A DNA stretch of 44,210 nucleotides, taken from assembly GCA_964412555.1 (NCBI GenBank), contig CAYPPG010000065.1, positions 1 through 44,210 on the forward strand. Direction: 5' to 3'. The translations under genes were made by a program, and so were the position numbers. Shown here piece by piece: positions 8,309 to 20,633 of this stretch; positions within the stretch are counted from its first letter, which is position 1; each line of letters starts with the position of its first letter. A model generated the notes under the pieces. The model did no database searches. It saw nothing but the letters and a program-made list of their open reading frames with translations, and was not told where the DNA came from. The DNA comes from CAYPPG01 sp964412555. GTDB lineage: Bacteria; Hinthialibacterota; Hinthialibacteria; Hinthialibacterales; Hinthialibacteraceae.

Positions 8309-10855
8309 ATGTCTGAGGGAAGCAACAATAAAGTCACTGTCACGATCGATGGTAAAAAAGTGACTGTCGAAAAGGGAACCACGATTTTCGAGGCGGCCCG
8401 CAGCATTGGCATTACTCTTCCACACTATTGTTATGACAAAGATCTCTCGATAGTAGCCAGCTGCCGTTTGTGCCTGGTCGAGATTGAAAAAGTCCCCAAA
8501 TTGCAGCCTTCCTGTTCAACCCCTGTAGCCGATGGGCAGGTTATCTATACCGATAATGATAGAGTACGTGAAGCACGGCGGATGCAGATGGAATTCCTCC
8601 TAGTTCAACATCCGTTGGACTGTCCTGTATGCGATCAGGGAGGGGAATGCAAACTGCAGGACTACAGTTTGAATTATGGAACCGATGCATCCCGTTTCCG
8701 CTTCCCGAAACGTACTTTCCCGAAACCGGATATCGGGCCGTTTGTCGATATCGAGCGCAACCGCTGTATTCTTTGCAGCCGATGTGTACGCTTCATGGAT
8801 GAAATTGCAGGGAACGCCGAACTGGCGATCGTGCAGCGTGGTAATAGTTCCTTTATCTCCACTTTTTTGGATCAACCACTTCAAAATGAATTTGCCGGCA
8901 ACACAATCGATTTATGCCCAGTCGGTGCGCTGACAAGCAAAGTTACCCGATTTCGAACGCGGGTTTGGGAATTGAAGCAGGTGCAATCGGTATGTTCCCT
9001 TTGCTCGGTGGGGTGCAATATTCATTTGCAATTCCGGAATCGAACCCATGAAATTTTACGAATCTTGCCCCGCCAGAACGATGAGGTGAATTATCGCTGG
9101 ATTTGCGATATCGGACGATTTGGTTTTGATCAATTCAACAGCAGCGAACGGCAGCGAAAGCCTTTGATCAATAATGAGCAAGGCAAATTAGAATCAACGA
9201 CATGGGCAAAGGCAATCCGGAAAACCGTTACGGATTTAAAAGAAACGATTGCCGCTCACGGGAATAAATCCGTTGCCGGAATCATCGGCCCCCGGCAAAG
9301 TAATGAAGCGCTGTTTCTTTTTCAACAATTCTTCTGTGAAGTTATCCAGTCAAACAATATCGATCACCGCACAGAATATGTGATACAAGAGAATGACGAC
9401 GGTTTTCTCGTCTCCCTGGCATTGAAAGCCGCAAACAATCCTTTTGACGAAGTGCAACAATCTTCGGCAATCTTAGTTCTCGGCTCGGATTTGCCGAATG
9501 AACTGCCGATTGTCCATTTGCAAGTTCGCGGAAAAGCGTCAGCTGGAAATCATGTGTATTCCATTCATCACCGTTCCACCCGTTTGGATAAGGATTGTAC
9601 AAAAACGTTGACCTATCGTCCGGGAGACGAAGCGGCAATTCTTGCAGCATTGCTCTCCTTACTTGCGCGTACCCAAAAGAAAAATGTACCCAAACGAACC
9701 CGCCAGGCTGCCAAGCGCTTGGATTTACATAAGACACTGGAACCACTCGGTTTAAGCGAAAATGATCTTCGTCCGATTGTAGAAGAACTCCTTCATGCAG
9801 AACGTTCCACAATCCTTGTCGGTGAATCGATTTTCGCCTCTCCCCAAGCGCATGAATTCATTAAACAAATCGCTCATATGGCGGAATTGTTGCCTGGAGC
9901 ATCGGATTCGAAATTACCTTTTAGTTTGTTGCTTCCTCATAACAACTCACGGGGAGCGGCGGATACGGGATGTTATCCGCATCGCGGACTTGGCTTTGAA
10001 CTCGAAGAATATCCCGGTTTGAATACAACACAGATTTTACATGGCTGTGTGGATGGATCGGTAAAAGCACTGATTGTTTTCAACTCCAACTTGATGGAAG
10101 AATATCCGGACCGGGAGCTGGTTCGAAAAGCATTGGAAAATGTACCGTTTTTAGCCGTAGCCGATGCCTTCCGCTATGAAACCTCGGAATTTGCCGATGT
10201 GTTTTTCCCCCTTTCCATGTATCCGGAGGAAGATGGCACATTCACAAATGTCTCCGGGCAGATTCAATCCGCTGCCAAAGCACTTCCTCAGTTGGACGGC
10301 ACTCTTGCCGGTTACCAATTGTTGCTGGCATTGGGAGAACAATGGGGAGCCGGTTGGCGGCAGATTCGTCCTCCCAAAATCTTTGACAATATTTGCCAAG
10401 CGGTACCGCATTATTCCGAAATTGTGAAGGAACAAGGGGGGGAATTCAGTGTTCCTTCAAAAGAAATCAACGAAGATGTCTTCAAAGAGTTGATGAAAGA
10501 GAAAGAAATACACTTTACCTTCCCAAAAGAAGACAAAGCGCCCAATGAATTTCCGTTCAAATTGGTACGGGGGCGTTTCCTTTTCGATCAAAGCGGAGAA
10601 AAACGTTTCGCTCCGGCTTTGGTGGAACGAAGCGAGCCTTGTACAGCGGAAATCAATCCGAACGATGCGAAATCACTAGGACTTGAAGAGGGAGTACTCG
10701 TTACGATTACAGGAAAGAAAGGTTCTTTACAGTTACCTTGCTCCGTATCTCTTGCGACCTTCGAAGGTTATGTCACAATATTGGGAAATTATCCGGAGAC
10801 ACCCGTGAATGAACTGACGGAACCGGAATCGCCGTGGGTTAAATTGCAAACATGA
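8309..10855 (+). CDS. nuoG: NADH-quinone oxidoreductase subunit G
   Basis: The 848-residue product carries an N-terminal ferredoxin-like domain with a 2Fe-2S site (Cys41, Cys52, Cys55, Cys69), the His-Cys3 4Fe-4S motif (His101, Cys105, Cys108, Cys114), a CxxCxxC plus Cys site (153, 156, 159, 203), and the extra N7-type site Cys229, Cys232, Cys236 and Cys266. The rest has the molybdopterin-oxidoreductase fold without an expected cofactor, ending in a dinucleotide-binding-like barrel (about 740-840). It relays electrons from NuoF toward the quinone site. A clear AAGGAG lies nine bases before the ATG. Its stop overlaps the nuoH start (ATGA). Confidence 0.95.
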   Translation: MSEGSNNKVTVTIDGKKVTVEKGTTIFEAARSIGITLPHYCYDKDLSIVASCRLCLVEIEKVPKLQPSCSTPVADGQVIYTDNDRVREARRMQMEFLLVQHPLDCPVCDQGGECKLQDYSLNYGTDASRFRFPKRTFPKPDIGPFVDIERNRCILCSRCVRFMDEIAGNAELAIVQRGNSSFISTFLDQPLQNEFAGNTIDLCPVGALTSKVTRFRTRVWELKQVQSVCSLCSVGCNIHLQFRNRTHEILRILPRQNDEVNYRWICDIGRFGFDQFNSSERQRKPLINNEQGKLESTTWAKAIRKTVTDLKETIAAHGNKSVAGIIGPRQSNEALFLFQQFFCEVIQSNNIDHRTEYVIQENDDGFLVSLALKAANNPFDEVQQSSAILVLGSDLPNELPIVHLQVRGKASAGNHVYSIHHRSTRLDKDCTKTLTYRPGDEAAILAALLSLLARTQKKNVPKRTRQAAKRLDLHKTLEPLGLSENDLRPIVEELLHAERSTILVGESIFASPQAHEFIKQIAHMAELLPGASDSKLPFSLLLPHNNSRGAADTGCYPHRGLGFELEEYPGLNTTQILHGCVDGSVKALIVFNSNLMEEYPDRELVRKALENVPFLAVADAFRYETSEFADVFFPLSMYPEEDGTFTNVSGQIQSAAKALPQLDGTLAGYQLLLALGEQWGAGWRQIRPPKIFDNICQAVPHYSEIVKEQGGEFSVPSKEINEDVFKELMKEKEIHFTFPKEDKAPNEFPFKLVRGRFLFDQSGEKRFAPALVERSEPCTAEINPNDAKSLGLEEGVLVTITGKKGSLQLPCSVSLATFEGYVTILGNYPETPVNELTEPESPWVKLQT

Positions 10856-11892
10856 ATTTCAGCGAATTGTTGATCTTTTCCTTGATAAAAATCATCGTTA
10901 TTTTCCCGGCAGTCATGTTATGCGTTGCCTACATGACATGGGTGGAAAGAAAACTGCTTGGTTTTTTTCAACAGCGAGTGGGGCCATACCGTGTCGGACC
11001 TTACGGATTGCTACAGCCGATTGCGGACGGTATCAAACTCTTTTTTAAAGAAGATATTATTCCCACGAATGCTGATCGAGTGGTCTATATTCTCGCTCCG
11101 CTTCTTTCCATGTCCTGCGCTTTAATGGCGATAGCCGTCATCCCCTTTGGTCCTGCATTCAACATTTTCGGTTATGAAGGACGCGTTCAAATAGCCGATG
11201 TCAATGTCGGCTTGATCTACATATTCGGGATAGCCGCCCTTGGCGTGTATGGCATTTTCCTAGCCGGATGGAGTTCGAGCAATAAATATTCACTCCTCGG
11301 CGCCCTTCGATCCTCCGCTCAAATATTCAGTTATGAATTGACGTTGGGATTGTCCATTGTCGTTCCCTTGATGGCGATTGGTACCTTGAAAATGAGCGGG
11401 ATTGTCGAGTCGCAGGCTCACGGCTTTTGGAATTGGTGGGTGATCAGCCCGAAATGGTGTGTGATTCCGGGATTGATCAGTTTTACTCTTTATTTAATTT
11501 CCGCATTTGCCGAAACGAACCGCTTACCGTTCGATCTTCCCGAGGCGGAAACCGAACTGGTCGCCGGTTATCATGTTGAATACAGCAGTATGAAATTCGC
11601 TATGTTTTTCATGGCGGAATATGTAAATATGATCGTGGTTGCCTCGATCGCTACCGCCGTTTTTCTTGGCGGCTGGTATTCACCGCTGCCCTTTGCACCT
11701 TTTACGTGGCTGCCGGGGTGGTTATGGTTTGCGGCGAAAGTTTTTGTCTTGTTGTTCTTTTTCATTTGGGTGCGGGCAACGCTTCCCCGATTTCGTTATG
11801 ATCAATTGATGAATTTCGGGTGGAAAATCATGTTGCCCCTTGCCATGATCAATGTATTTATTGCAGCAATCGGTTTGTTGATTGCAGGATAG
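10852..11892 (+). CDS. nuoH: NADH-quinone oxidoreductase subunit H, membrane
   Basis: The 346-residue membrane protein has about eight hydrophobic helices and the classic NuoH motifs WVERKLLGFFQQRVGP (31-46), IADGIKLFFKED, and AETNRLPFDLPEAETELVAGYHVEYSSM with its conserved acidic residues. NuoH forms much of the quinone-binding chamber where the peripheral arm meets the membrane. The ATG overlaps the nuoG stop by four bases, implying translational coupling. In most operons nuoI follows; here nuoJ comes next, eight bases on. Confidence 0.97.
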   Translation: MNFSELLIFSLIKIIVIFPAVMLCVAYMTWVERKLLGFFQQRVGPYRVGPYGLLQPIADGIKLFFKEDIIPTNADRVVYILAPLLSMSCALMAIAVIPFGPAFNIFGYEGRVQIADVNVGLIYIFGIAALGVYGIFLAGWSSSNKYSLLGALRSSAQIFSYELTLGLSIVVPLMAIGTLKMSGIVESQAHGFWNWWVISPKWCVIPGLISFTLYLISAFAETNRLPFDLPEAETELVAGYHVEYSSMKFAMFFMAEYVNMIVVASIATAVFLGGWYSPLPFAPFTWLPGWLWFAAKVFVLLFFFIWVRATLPRFRYDQLMNFGWKIMLPLAMINVFIAAIGLLIAG

Positions 11893-11900
11893 GATCAGGA

Positions 11901-12458
11901 ATGCTAAGCTCCATTTTCTTTTGGATTTGTGCAAGCGTGGCTTTCTTTTTCGCCATTGGGGTTGTGATTGCACGCAATCCAATGCACAGCGCTTTGAGTC
12001 TGGTTGCTACCCTTGTAGCGCTCGCCGGTCTTTTTCTGCAACTCCATGCCGAATTTATCGCATGGATTTTGATTATCGTTTATACCGGCGCGGTGATGGT
12101 GTTGATTATTTTCGTTATCTCGCTCTTGAATCTCCAGCGGGAAGAACCGATCGATATGACAATTGCCCGCCGTTTTGGAATCGGATTGGTTGCCATTTTC
12201 GGTGCGGCATTTCTCGTCTATCTGTTTCGCGATCCCTTGGTCGGTTTTGTGGAACCAAAGCGATTGATTCCACCGGAGGAATTCGGGGCGGTTGATATTT
12301 TAGCCAGAGATTTGTTCACGACCTATTTACTGCCTTTTGAATTGGCGTCGATTCTATTGACCGCTGCGGTTATCGGTGCGGTGGTGATTGCACGGAAATC
12401 GCCGGGCACGGACGTAACACAGGAATCCGAGGAATCTACCGAGGTACAAATCGATTGA
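11901..12458 (+). CDS. nuoJ: NADH-quinone oxidoreductase subunit J, membrane
   Basis: The 185-residue product has five hydrophobic helices and the NuoJ motifs NPMHSALSLV and EFIAWILIIVYTGAVMVLIIFVISLL; the Tyr-Thr-Gly break in the third helix is the known pi-bulge region involved in conformational coupling. I chose the ATG at 11901, after AGGA, because the open frame upstream lies inside nuoH and reads as non-native sequence. It follows nuoH directly, with no nuoI in between. Confidence 0.94.
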   Translation: MLSSIFFWICASVAFFFAIGVVIARNPMHSALSLVATLVALAGLFLQLHAEFIAWILIIVYTGAVMVLIIFVISLLNLQREEPIDMTIARRFGIGLVAIFGAAFLVYLFRDPLVGFVEPKRLIPPEEFGAVDILARDLFTTYLLPFELASILLTAAVIGAVVIARKSPGTDVTQESEESTEVQID

Positions 12459-12513
12459 ATTTATTTTCTACTAAAAGGTGATAAAAAACCGGCAGGATGC
12501 CGGCGATACAAAA

Positions 12514-12855
12514 ATGGTTGGATTGAATCATTATCTCATACTCAGCGCGGTTTTATTCTCGATCGGAACTTTGGGCGTCTTGCTTCGCCGGAATGCGCTC
12601 ATTATCTTGATGTCCGTCGAGTTGATGTTGAATTCCGCCAATCTCGCCATTGTCGCGTTTGCTCGCTTTCCGTTCTTCCGGGAAGTCGCCTTTGCAAGTG
12701 AAGATTTGGCCGTGGCGGGCAACGGCATGGTGTTTGTGTTTCTCGTGATGACCGTCGCCGCCGCAGAGGTAGGCGTCGGCTTGGCGATTTTGATCAATTT
12801 ATACAGGCAGCGGCAATCAATCAACATTGACGTCGCGAATTTGATGGAAGGGTGA
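12514..12855 (+). CDS. nuoK: NADH-quinone oxidoreductase subunit K, membrane
   Basis: The product of about 113 residues has three membrane helices and the NuoK signature LIILMSVELMLNSANL with its buried Glu, then VAAAEVGVGLAILINLY with the second conserved Glu. Both acidic residues belong to the central proton channel axis. The ATG at 12514 gives the usual N-terminus (GLNHYLILSAVLF) but has only a distant ribosome site; a GTG at 12478 in the same frame would add 12 residues. The stop overlaps the start of nuoN. Confidence 0.93.
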   Translation: MVGLNHYLILSAVLFSIGTLGVLLRRNALIILMSVELMLNSANLAIVAFARFPFFREVAFASEDLAVAGNGMVFVFLVMTVAAAEVGVGLAILINLYRQRQSINIDVANLMEG

Positions 12856-14332
12856 ATGCATTGAACGAATTTGGAATGATCCCCATTCAAATTCCGGAAT
12901 TATCGTTTTCGCTGATCGCACCGGAATTGATCATCACAACGGCTGCCGTTGTGGTGCTTCTGGTCGACTTGTTCGTCAAAGATGTCGAACGCATCAACAT
13001 CACATTACTCGCGTTGATCGGGATTGCGCTTGCCTTTTTCTCCGCCGGCACCTTATACGGTACTTCAGAACCGGCTTTTTCCTGGCTAATCCTGCGGGAT
13101 GACCTCAGCGTCGTTCTCGATCAGATATTTTTGATCGGCGCCGCTTTGATCGTATTGATCAGCCATCGCTATGCGGACCAGGAAGATTTTGCATATGGTG
13201 AATATATCGTATTGCTTCTTTTTGCCACGTTAGGCATGTTGTTTATTGCAGCCAGTTCAGATTTGATTACACTTTTTCTTGGGATCGAATTGGTCTCGCT
13301 TACGCTGTTCATCCTTGCCGGATTTAACAAAAACAGCCTGCTTTCCGGAGAGGCGTCCATCAAATATCTTCTGCTAGGTGCATTTTCGTCCGCTTTTCTA
13401 GTGTATGGTATCGCCTTCATTTTCGGAATGTGCCGCACCACGAACTTGATTACTATCGGGGCCATTTTGGTTGAAGATTATTCCGGCTCTCCGCTTTTGA
13501 TTCTTGGATTCGCATTACTTTTGGTTGGGCTGGGATTCAAAATCTCTCTCGCCCCATTTCACATGTGGGCGCCGGATGTCTATCAGGGCGCGCCTACGCC
13601 GGTTACCGCTTGGATCGCCACCGGCTCGAAACTGGCCGGTTTCATTGCCTTGGTTCGGGTGTTTTCCATTTCGGATATTTCCTTCGCTCCTTTATCGGAA
13701 GCGTGGGTGCAGGGAATCTGGTGGCTATCTCTCATTACAATGATCGTTGGGAACGCGGGGGCCCTAGTCCAGAGAGACATCAAACGCATGCTGGCATATT
13801 CTTCCATCGCGCACGGTGGGTATCTCAGCATGGCGTTCGTTTCGCATAACGATATCGGTTTGCAGGCATTGATATTCTATCTTGCCGCGTATCTTCTCAT
13901 GACGATTGGCGCATTCGCCGTCGTCATCGCTTCCGGACATAACGGGGAAGAGCGCAAAATGATTTCCGATTTTGCCGGATTGGCGAAACGGAAACCGTTT
14001 CTGGCCGCCGTCATGTGTCTCTTTCTCTTATCCTTGGCCGGTATGCCGCCGACTGCCGGTTTTATCGGTAAAGTCTGGCTCTTCGGTTCCGCCATTCGCG
14101 CAGAATATTACGGTTTAGCCCTTGTAGGCATCTTAACGACATTGTTATCTTTTTATTATTATTTACGGGTTATCGTTTTCATGTATATGTACGATGACGA
14201 GAGTGAATCCGTACCGGAAACCCATTCCGTTTCGCTCACGATTGCCTTGTCTTTCTCGGCATTGGGTGTGCTGTTTTTAGGCGTGTTTCCGAATACATTA
14301 ATGAAAGTCATTACGAATAGCGTGTTGATTTC

Positions 14333-14336
<4 letters not shown>
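12852..14336 (+). CDS. nuoN: NADH-quinone oxidoreductase subunit N, antiporter-like
   Basis: The 494-residue product belongs to the proton-translocating membrane subunits (Proton_antipo_M). NuoN-like features are the short N-terminus (FSLIAPELIIT), the segment GIELVSLTLFILAGFNKNS, SIKYLLLGAFSSAFLVYGIAFIFG, KISLAPFHMWAPDVYQGAPTPVTAW, and QRDIKRMLAYSSIAHGGYL. The apparent start is a GTG at 12852 overlapping the nuoK stop; an internal ATG lies at 12876. Its position before nuoL differs from the common K-L-M-N order. Confidence 0.94.
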
Positions 14337-16257
<1,921 letters not shown>

Positions 16258-16267
<10 letters not shown>

Positions 16268-17808
16268 CACTGATTACGTTTATCCCATTATTTGGCGCTG
16301 TGCTACTTCTCTGTATTCCGAGAGGACTAGAGGGGGTGCATAAATGGTTCGCCTTCGCCGTTTCTCTTCTTGCACTGGTTTTGTGCATCCCGCTTATGAT
16401 TCTGTTTCCTTACGGCGAAACGGGATTTCATTTCACAACCTTGGCGTCTTGGATTCCTTCCTTCGGCATCGACTATCGCATCGGGATCGACGGCTTGAGC
16501 ATGGTTCTCATTGTTCTGACAACGATCCTGACTTCCATCTCGATTGTGGCTTCATTCGAATCCATCAAAGAGAAAGAAAAGGAGTTCTATTTCTTTCTCC
16601 TTCTGCTGGAAACAGGAATGTTGGGGACGTTTATCGCCCTTGATATGTTCCTGTTTTTCCTCTTTTGGGAACTCATGCTCGTTCCCATGTACTTCATCAT
16701 CGGGGTGTGGGGACACGGGCAGCGCATCTACGCGAGCATCAAATTTTTCCTGTACACCGCGTTTGGCTCCGCGTTGATGCTGCTGGTGATATTCTACCTT
16801 TATTTCGAAGCCTCTAACCAATTGGTCGCTAGTCCGTCCTTCAACTTTGAAAATTTCATTGCACTGTCTCTTGATCCCACTGTGCAAAAATGGTTGTTTG
16901 TGGGTTTCGTCCTGGCGTTTTTGATCAAAATGCCGCTATTCCCGTTCCACACTTGGCTTCCGTATGCTCATACCGAAGCCCCGACTGCTGGTTCCGTCAT
17001 CCTTGCCGGAATTTTGCTAAAAACCGGAGTCTACGGATTTCTCCGTTTCTGCATTCCTATTTTCCCCAAAGCGGTGGTTGCTTTCGCCCCGGTACTGATG
17101 ACGCTGGCCATCATCGGAGTAATCTACGGTGCAATGGTCGCCATGGTGCAGCGTGATGTGAAACGGCTGGTAGCCTATTCTTCCGTCAGCCACATGGGTG
17201 TCCTGCTGGCGGGAATCCTCGCCTGGAATCTGCAAGGTATCGAGGGTGGCATCATCCAAATGATCAACCACGGCCTTTCCACCGGCGCACTTTTCCTTAT
17301 TGTCGGAATGATTTACGACCGCCGCCACACTCGAGAAATTTCCGAATTCGGCGGTCTCTCAAAAGTCATGCCGGTTTACGCCACTTTCTTCATGATCTTT
17401 ATGCTTTCCTCCATCGGCCTCCCCGGTCTCAACGGTTTCGTCGGTGAATTTCTTATCCTACTCGGATTGATGGGGCACTCCATCTTCTGGACTGTTCTTG
17501 CCGCCACCGGAGTTATATTAGGGGCAGCATATATGCTCTGGCTCTACCAACGCATGATGTTCGGCGAAGTGAAAGTCGAGGCGAATAAAGACCTGAAAGA
17601 TTTAAACAAACGTGAGTTTCACTTACTTCTCCCCATCGCCATTTTCTGCTTCCTGATCGGGATTTTCCCCTATCCGCTGCAAAAGACGATTGAACCTTCC
17701 GCGCGGCAGATCGTCGAATATATTCAACCGCATCTGCCTTCCGAACCGTGGTATGCTTCGGTTCCTCTCCCCGGTGAAGATACGGCTCATTCAACGGCTA
17801 GCGATTGA
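16258..17808 (+). CDS. nuoM: NADH-quinone oxidoreductase subunit M, antiporter-like
   Basis: The 516-residue product has NuoM landmarks: SFGIDYRIGIDGLSM, the acidic helix FLFFLFWELMLVPMYFIIG, KMPLFPFHTWLPYAHTEAPT, and QRDVKRLVAYSSVSHMG. Helix number and length fit the family. I chose the ATG at 16258, inside the end of nuoL; an in-frame TTG four codons earlier is less likely. It is the last gene of the cluster, and I see no clear terminator in the 150 bases after it. Confidence 0.96.
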
Positions 17809-18035
17809 GTTTTATGAGCATTTTTTATTATCCAGAAACCATGATCATTTCCATTCATATCCCATCCGAACATAACACTACCAACTAACGACAAATTGAT
17901 TATTACCGCTATCGATAATGAGAACCAGCTGGACGGCTGTGAAAAAAAGAGTTACTCTCGATGAATCTATTCAATGTCCTGCTGGGGCAGAATCAAGCAA
18001 ATGGGGGTGTCCCCCTCAAAGAGATGAGGAAAACC

Positions 18036-19835
18036 ATGCCCAATGTCACTCAAATTCATGTCAACGGAACGTTACGCCAAATCGACGCCGATCCGGAGCG
18101 TACGCTTCTTAGTGTCCTGCGCGACGATCTCGATCTTACCGGATGTAGTTATGGCTGTGGTGAAGGCGAATGCGGGGCTTGTACCGTTTTGATCAACGGA
18201 TTGCCTCGGCGTTCTTGTATCCTGCCAATCAAAGCGGTGGGTGAACGAAAGATCATCACAATCGAGGGGCTTGGAACAAACGGCAAACTCCACGCTCTTC
18301 AACAAGCTTTTCTCGATGAAGAAGCCTTTCAATGCGGATACTGCACGCCCGGCATGATCATGTCCGGCGTAGGATTACTCATGAAAAATCCGAATCCAAC
18401 CCGTGAAGAGATCATTCATTTCATGGACGGCAATATCTGCCGTTGCGGCACCTATACCCGCATTATCGAAGCCATTGACGGGGTAACTGTCGTGCGGGAT
18501 GGGGATTTCATCGGGGTCACTGCCCCCAACGAGCAGATCGCCGAACGCGCCATCGAAGCCCTCCAAGCGAAATGGAAAACCAAACCGCAAATCTCCAATA
18601 ATGAACTGTTTATATATCTAAAGGACAATGTATCCGAAGGAAGAGGTGGTGGATGGCGAGACTCATTCCGGAGTGAAGAAGGGGCTGTCGAAGAAGGTCT
18701 GCAAGCAGCGAATATCAAACTAAAAAAAACGTATACAATCGATTACATTGCCCATTGTCCACTCGAACCGCGAGCCGCTGTGGCGGTGTGGGAAGACGGC
18801 AAAGTGACTGTTTGGACCGGCACACAGCGCCCCTTCGGTGTGCAGGAAGAATTGATGCGAGCGTTCCGTCTGCCGCCTGAAAAAGCGCGGGTGATCATGC
18901 CCGATACCGGTTCCGGTTATGGTGGCAAACACACCGGGGAAGCGGCACTCGAAGCGGCCCGTTTAGCCAAAGAAGCCGGCAAACCGGTGAAAGTCGTTTG
19001 GACGCGTGAAGAGGAATTCACTTGGGCGTATTTCCGTCCCGCCGGGGTGATCGAAGTGACTAGCGGTGTGCAAAAAGACGGCACGATCACGGCATGGGAT
19101 TTCCATAATTACAATTCGGGTGGAGCGGGTATTCAATCCAAATATGGATTCCCCAATCAACGAAACGAGTTCCATCGCACCGATTCCCCCTTGCGGCAAG
19201 GTTCCTACCGCTGCCTAGCCGCCACGGCGAATCACTTCGCTCGCGAGGTGCACATCGATGAACTGGCTCATGCCGTAAATATGGATCCGCTCGCTTTCCG
19301 CTTGAAAAACTGCCAAGATGAGCGATTGCGTTATGTCTTCGAAAAGGCTGCCGAACAATTTGGGTGGGATCAAAAGAAAAGTACTGTATCGGTTGGTTAT
19401 GGTATTGCCGGAGGCTTCGAAAAAAACAGTTATATGGCGAATTGTGCCGAAGTGGCAATCGACCGCGATAAGGGAACCGTGAAAGTGATTCGTGTCGTTC
19501 AAGCCTTCGACTGCGGACCTGTGACCAATCCCGATCAACTAACCAACCAGATCGAAGGGATGATCATGATGGGAATCGGCGGCGCTTTGCGGGAATCGAT
19601 CAAATTCAATAACGGGAAAATACTCAATCCCCGCTTTTCAGAGTATGAAGTCCCACGCTTCAGCGATGCTCCTATCATCGAGACGGTCTTGATTGACCGG
19701 AAAGACATCCCCGCCGCCGGCGGTGGAGAGACTCCGATCGTCGGGATCGCACCGGCGATCAGTAATGCGATCTTTGCGGCGACCGGAATCCGGCTGCGAT
19801 CCATGCCGATGGTTCCGGATGGCTTTCTACAATAA
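18036..19835 (+). CDS. Molybdenum hydroxylase: 2Fe-2S subunit fused to a truncated large subunit
   Basis: Residues 1-147 are a complete small subunit of the xanthine dehydrogenase/isoquinoline oxidoreductase family: plant-type 2Fe-2S Cys37, Cys41, Cys46, Cys49, then the helical 2Fe-2S Cys100, Cys103, Cys135, Cys137. At residue 148 the sequence jumps directly into DGVTVVRDGDFIGVTAPNE, the end of the hammerhead region of the molybdopterin-binding subunit, and continues to its normal C-terminus including the catalytic Glu motif GGGETPIVG. From memory of the family, roughly 300 residues of the large subunit, with cofactor-binding parts, are missing. The start at 18036 follows AGGA by five bases; a frame open to 17961 exists. 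Probably an inactive deletion product or an assembly collapse. Confidence 0.8.
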   Translation: MPNVTQIHVNGTLRQIDADPERTLLSVLRDDLDLTGCSYGCGEGECGACTVLINGLPRRSCILPIKAVGERKIITIEGLGTNGKLHALQQAFLDEEAFQCGYCTPGMIMSGVGLLMKNPNPTREEIIHFMDGNICRCGTYTRIIEAIDGVTVVRDGDFIGVTAPNEQIAERAIEALQAKWKTKPQISNNELFIYLKDNVSEGRGGGWRDSFRSEEGAVEEGLQAANIKLKKTYTIDYIAHCPLEPRAAVAVWEDGKVTVWTGTQRPFGVQEELMRAFRLPPEKARVIMPDTGSGYGGKHTGEAALEAARLAKEAGKPVKVVWTREEEFTWAYFRPAGVIEVTSGVQKDGTITAWDFHNYNSGGAGIQSKYGFPNQRNEFHRTDSPLRQGSYRCLAATANHFAREVHIDELAHAVNMDPLAFRLKNCQDERLRYVFEKAAEQFGWDQKKSTVSVGYGIAGGFEKNSYMANCAEVAIDRDKGTVKVIRVVQAFDCGPVTNPDQLTNQIEGMIMMGIGGALRESIKFNNGKILNPRFSEYEVPRFSDAPIIETVLIDRKDIPAAGGGETPIVGIAPAISNAIFAATGIRLRSMPMVPDGFLQ

Positions 19836-20270
19836 TCACACCGCTTGCTTCAAATCATCTTTCTCGCGAACATTCGCTTTTTTCAGATTCTTCCAACAAG
19901 CCCAAAACCGTTCCCGTGAATCGTCGTGATTCACTCCCGGATCATGACCGCAGGCGCGTAACAGGCTGTCCGCTTCGGAAGCCTCGATTGATTTTCTTTT
20001 CTTATACAGTTCTTGTGCCAATTGTTCCGGTGAAATAGTGGTTTCGAATTCACCGGTGAGTGGTTCGGCTGGTTCTTTTCCATTGTTTTTGCATAAGTCA
20101 AAATAATCCTCTAAAGCACTATGGAACATTTCTTCTAGTTCTTGAATCGTTTCTCCCTCGAAACCAATAACATCACCTGCACAAAGAACTCGCCCATTGA
20201 ACATCCTGTCATCATCCCAATAGGTAATCAAAGCTTGATATCCCTTATATTTCATTGTATTCATCATCAT
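19836..20270 (-). CDS. hicB: HicB-like antitoxin with atypical C-terminus
   Basis: The 144-residue product begins like HicB antitoxins: MKYKGYQALITY, FNGRVLCAGDVIGFEGETIQELEEMFHSALEDY and the GKEPAEPLTGEF element (to about residue 77). This partial RNase H-like fold normally masks HicA. The usual C-terminal ribbon-helix-helix part (often ending SLNQW) is not recognisable; instead 65 polar residues follow (QELYKKRKSIEASEADSL and onward). The gene overlaps the hicA stop by four bases. Its own stop directly abuts the stop of the convergent hydroxylase gene, with no gap, which suggests a rearrangement close by. DNA binding and autoregulation are therefore uncertain. Confidence 0.82.
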   Translation of the reverse strand: MMMNTMKYKGYQALITYWDDDRMFNGRVLCAGDVIGFEGETIQELEEMFHSALEDYFDLCKNNGKEPAEPLTGEFETTISPEQLAQELYKKRKSIEASEADSLLRACGHDPGVNHDDSRERFWACWKNLKKANVREKDDLKQAV

Positions 20271-20512
20271 TTTCCCGCATTTTTTAAATAATCCCGTAAA
20301 GTTTTAACCATAGCTTTTCTTATTTCCTTTTGAGGATGAGGTGTGTGTAAGACCTGACCCATGCCATTTAAAACAAAACGAACTCGTGATCCACTTCCTT
20401 CAATCACTTGACCACCTAAATATTCGATCAATGAAACGACATCCTTCCACAATATATCAGAACGAATTGGATTTTCAAAGATTTTTTTAAGAGTGCGTTG
20501 GTTCCGATTCAT
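20267..20512 (-). CDS. hicA: HicA-like mRNA interferase toxin
   Basis: The 81-residue product matches the HicA variant whose core reads GSRVRFVLNG, a loop, then HTPHPQKEIRKAM and a C-terminal LRDYLKNAG. Members have a double-stranded-RNA-binding-like fold and cleave mRNA. The histidines in HTPHP are the usual conserved ones of this variant. It sits upstream of hicB on the minus strand with a four-base overlap, as usual for toxin-first HicAB pairs. No clear promoter element was found upstream (20513-20633). Confidence 0.88.
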   Translation of the reverse strand: MNRNQRTLKKIFENPIRSDILWKDVVSLIEYLGGQVIEGSGSRVRFVLNGMGQVLHTPHPQKEIRKAMVKTLRDYLKNAGK

Positions 20513-20633
20513 TGAATTAACAAAAATTGAAATTCAGCTTTGTTCATCAAAAATGTGAAACAAAAAAAGGATTGACCTATTTTCGGTTAGAAGTCAAGAG
20601 CTGATCAATACTAGCTTTATATTTTACCCGTAT

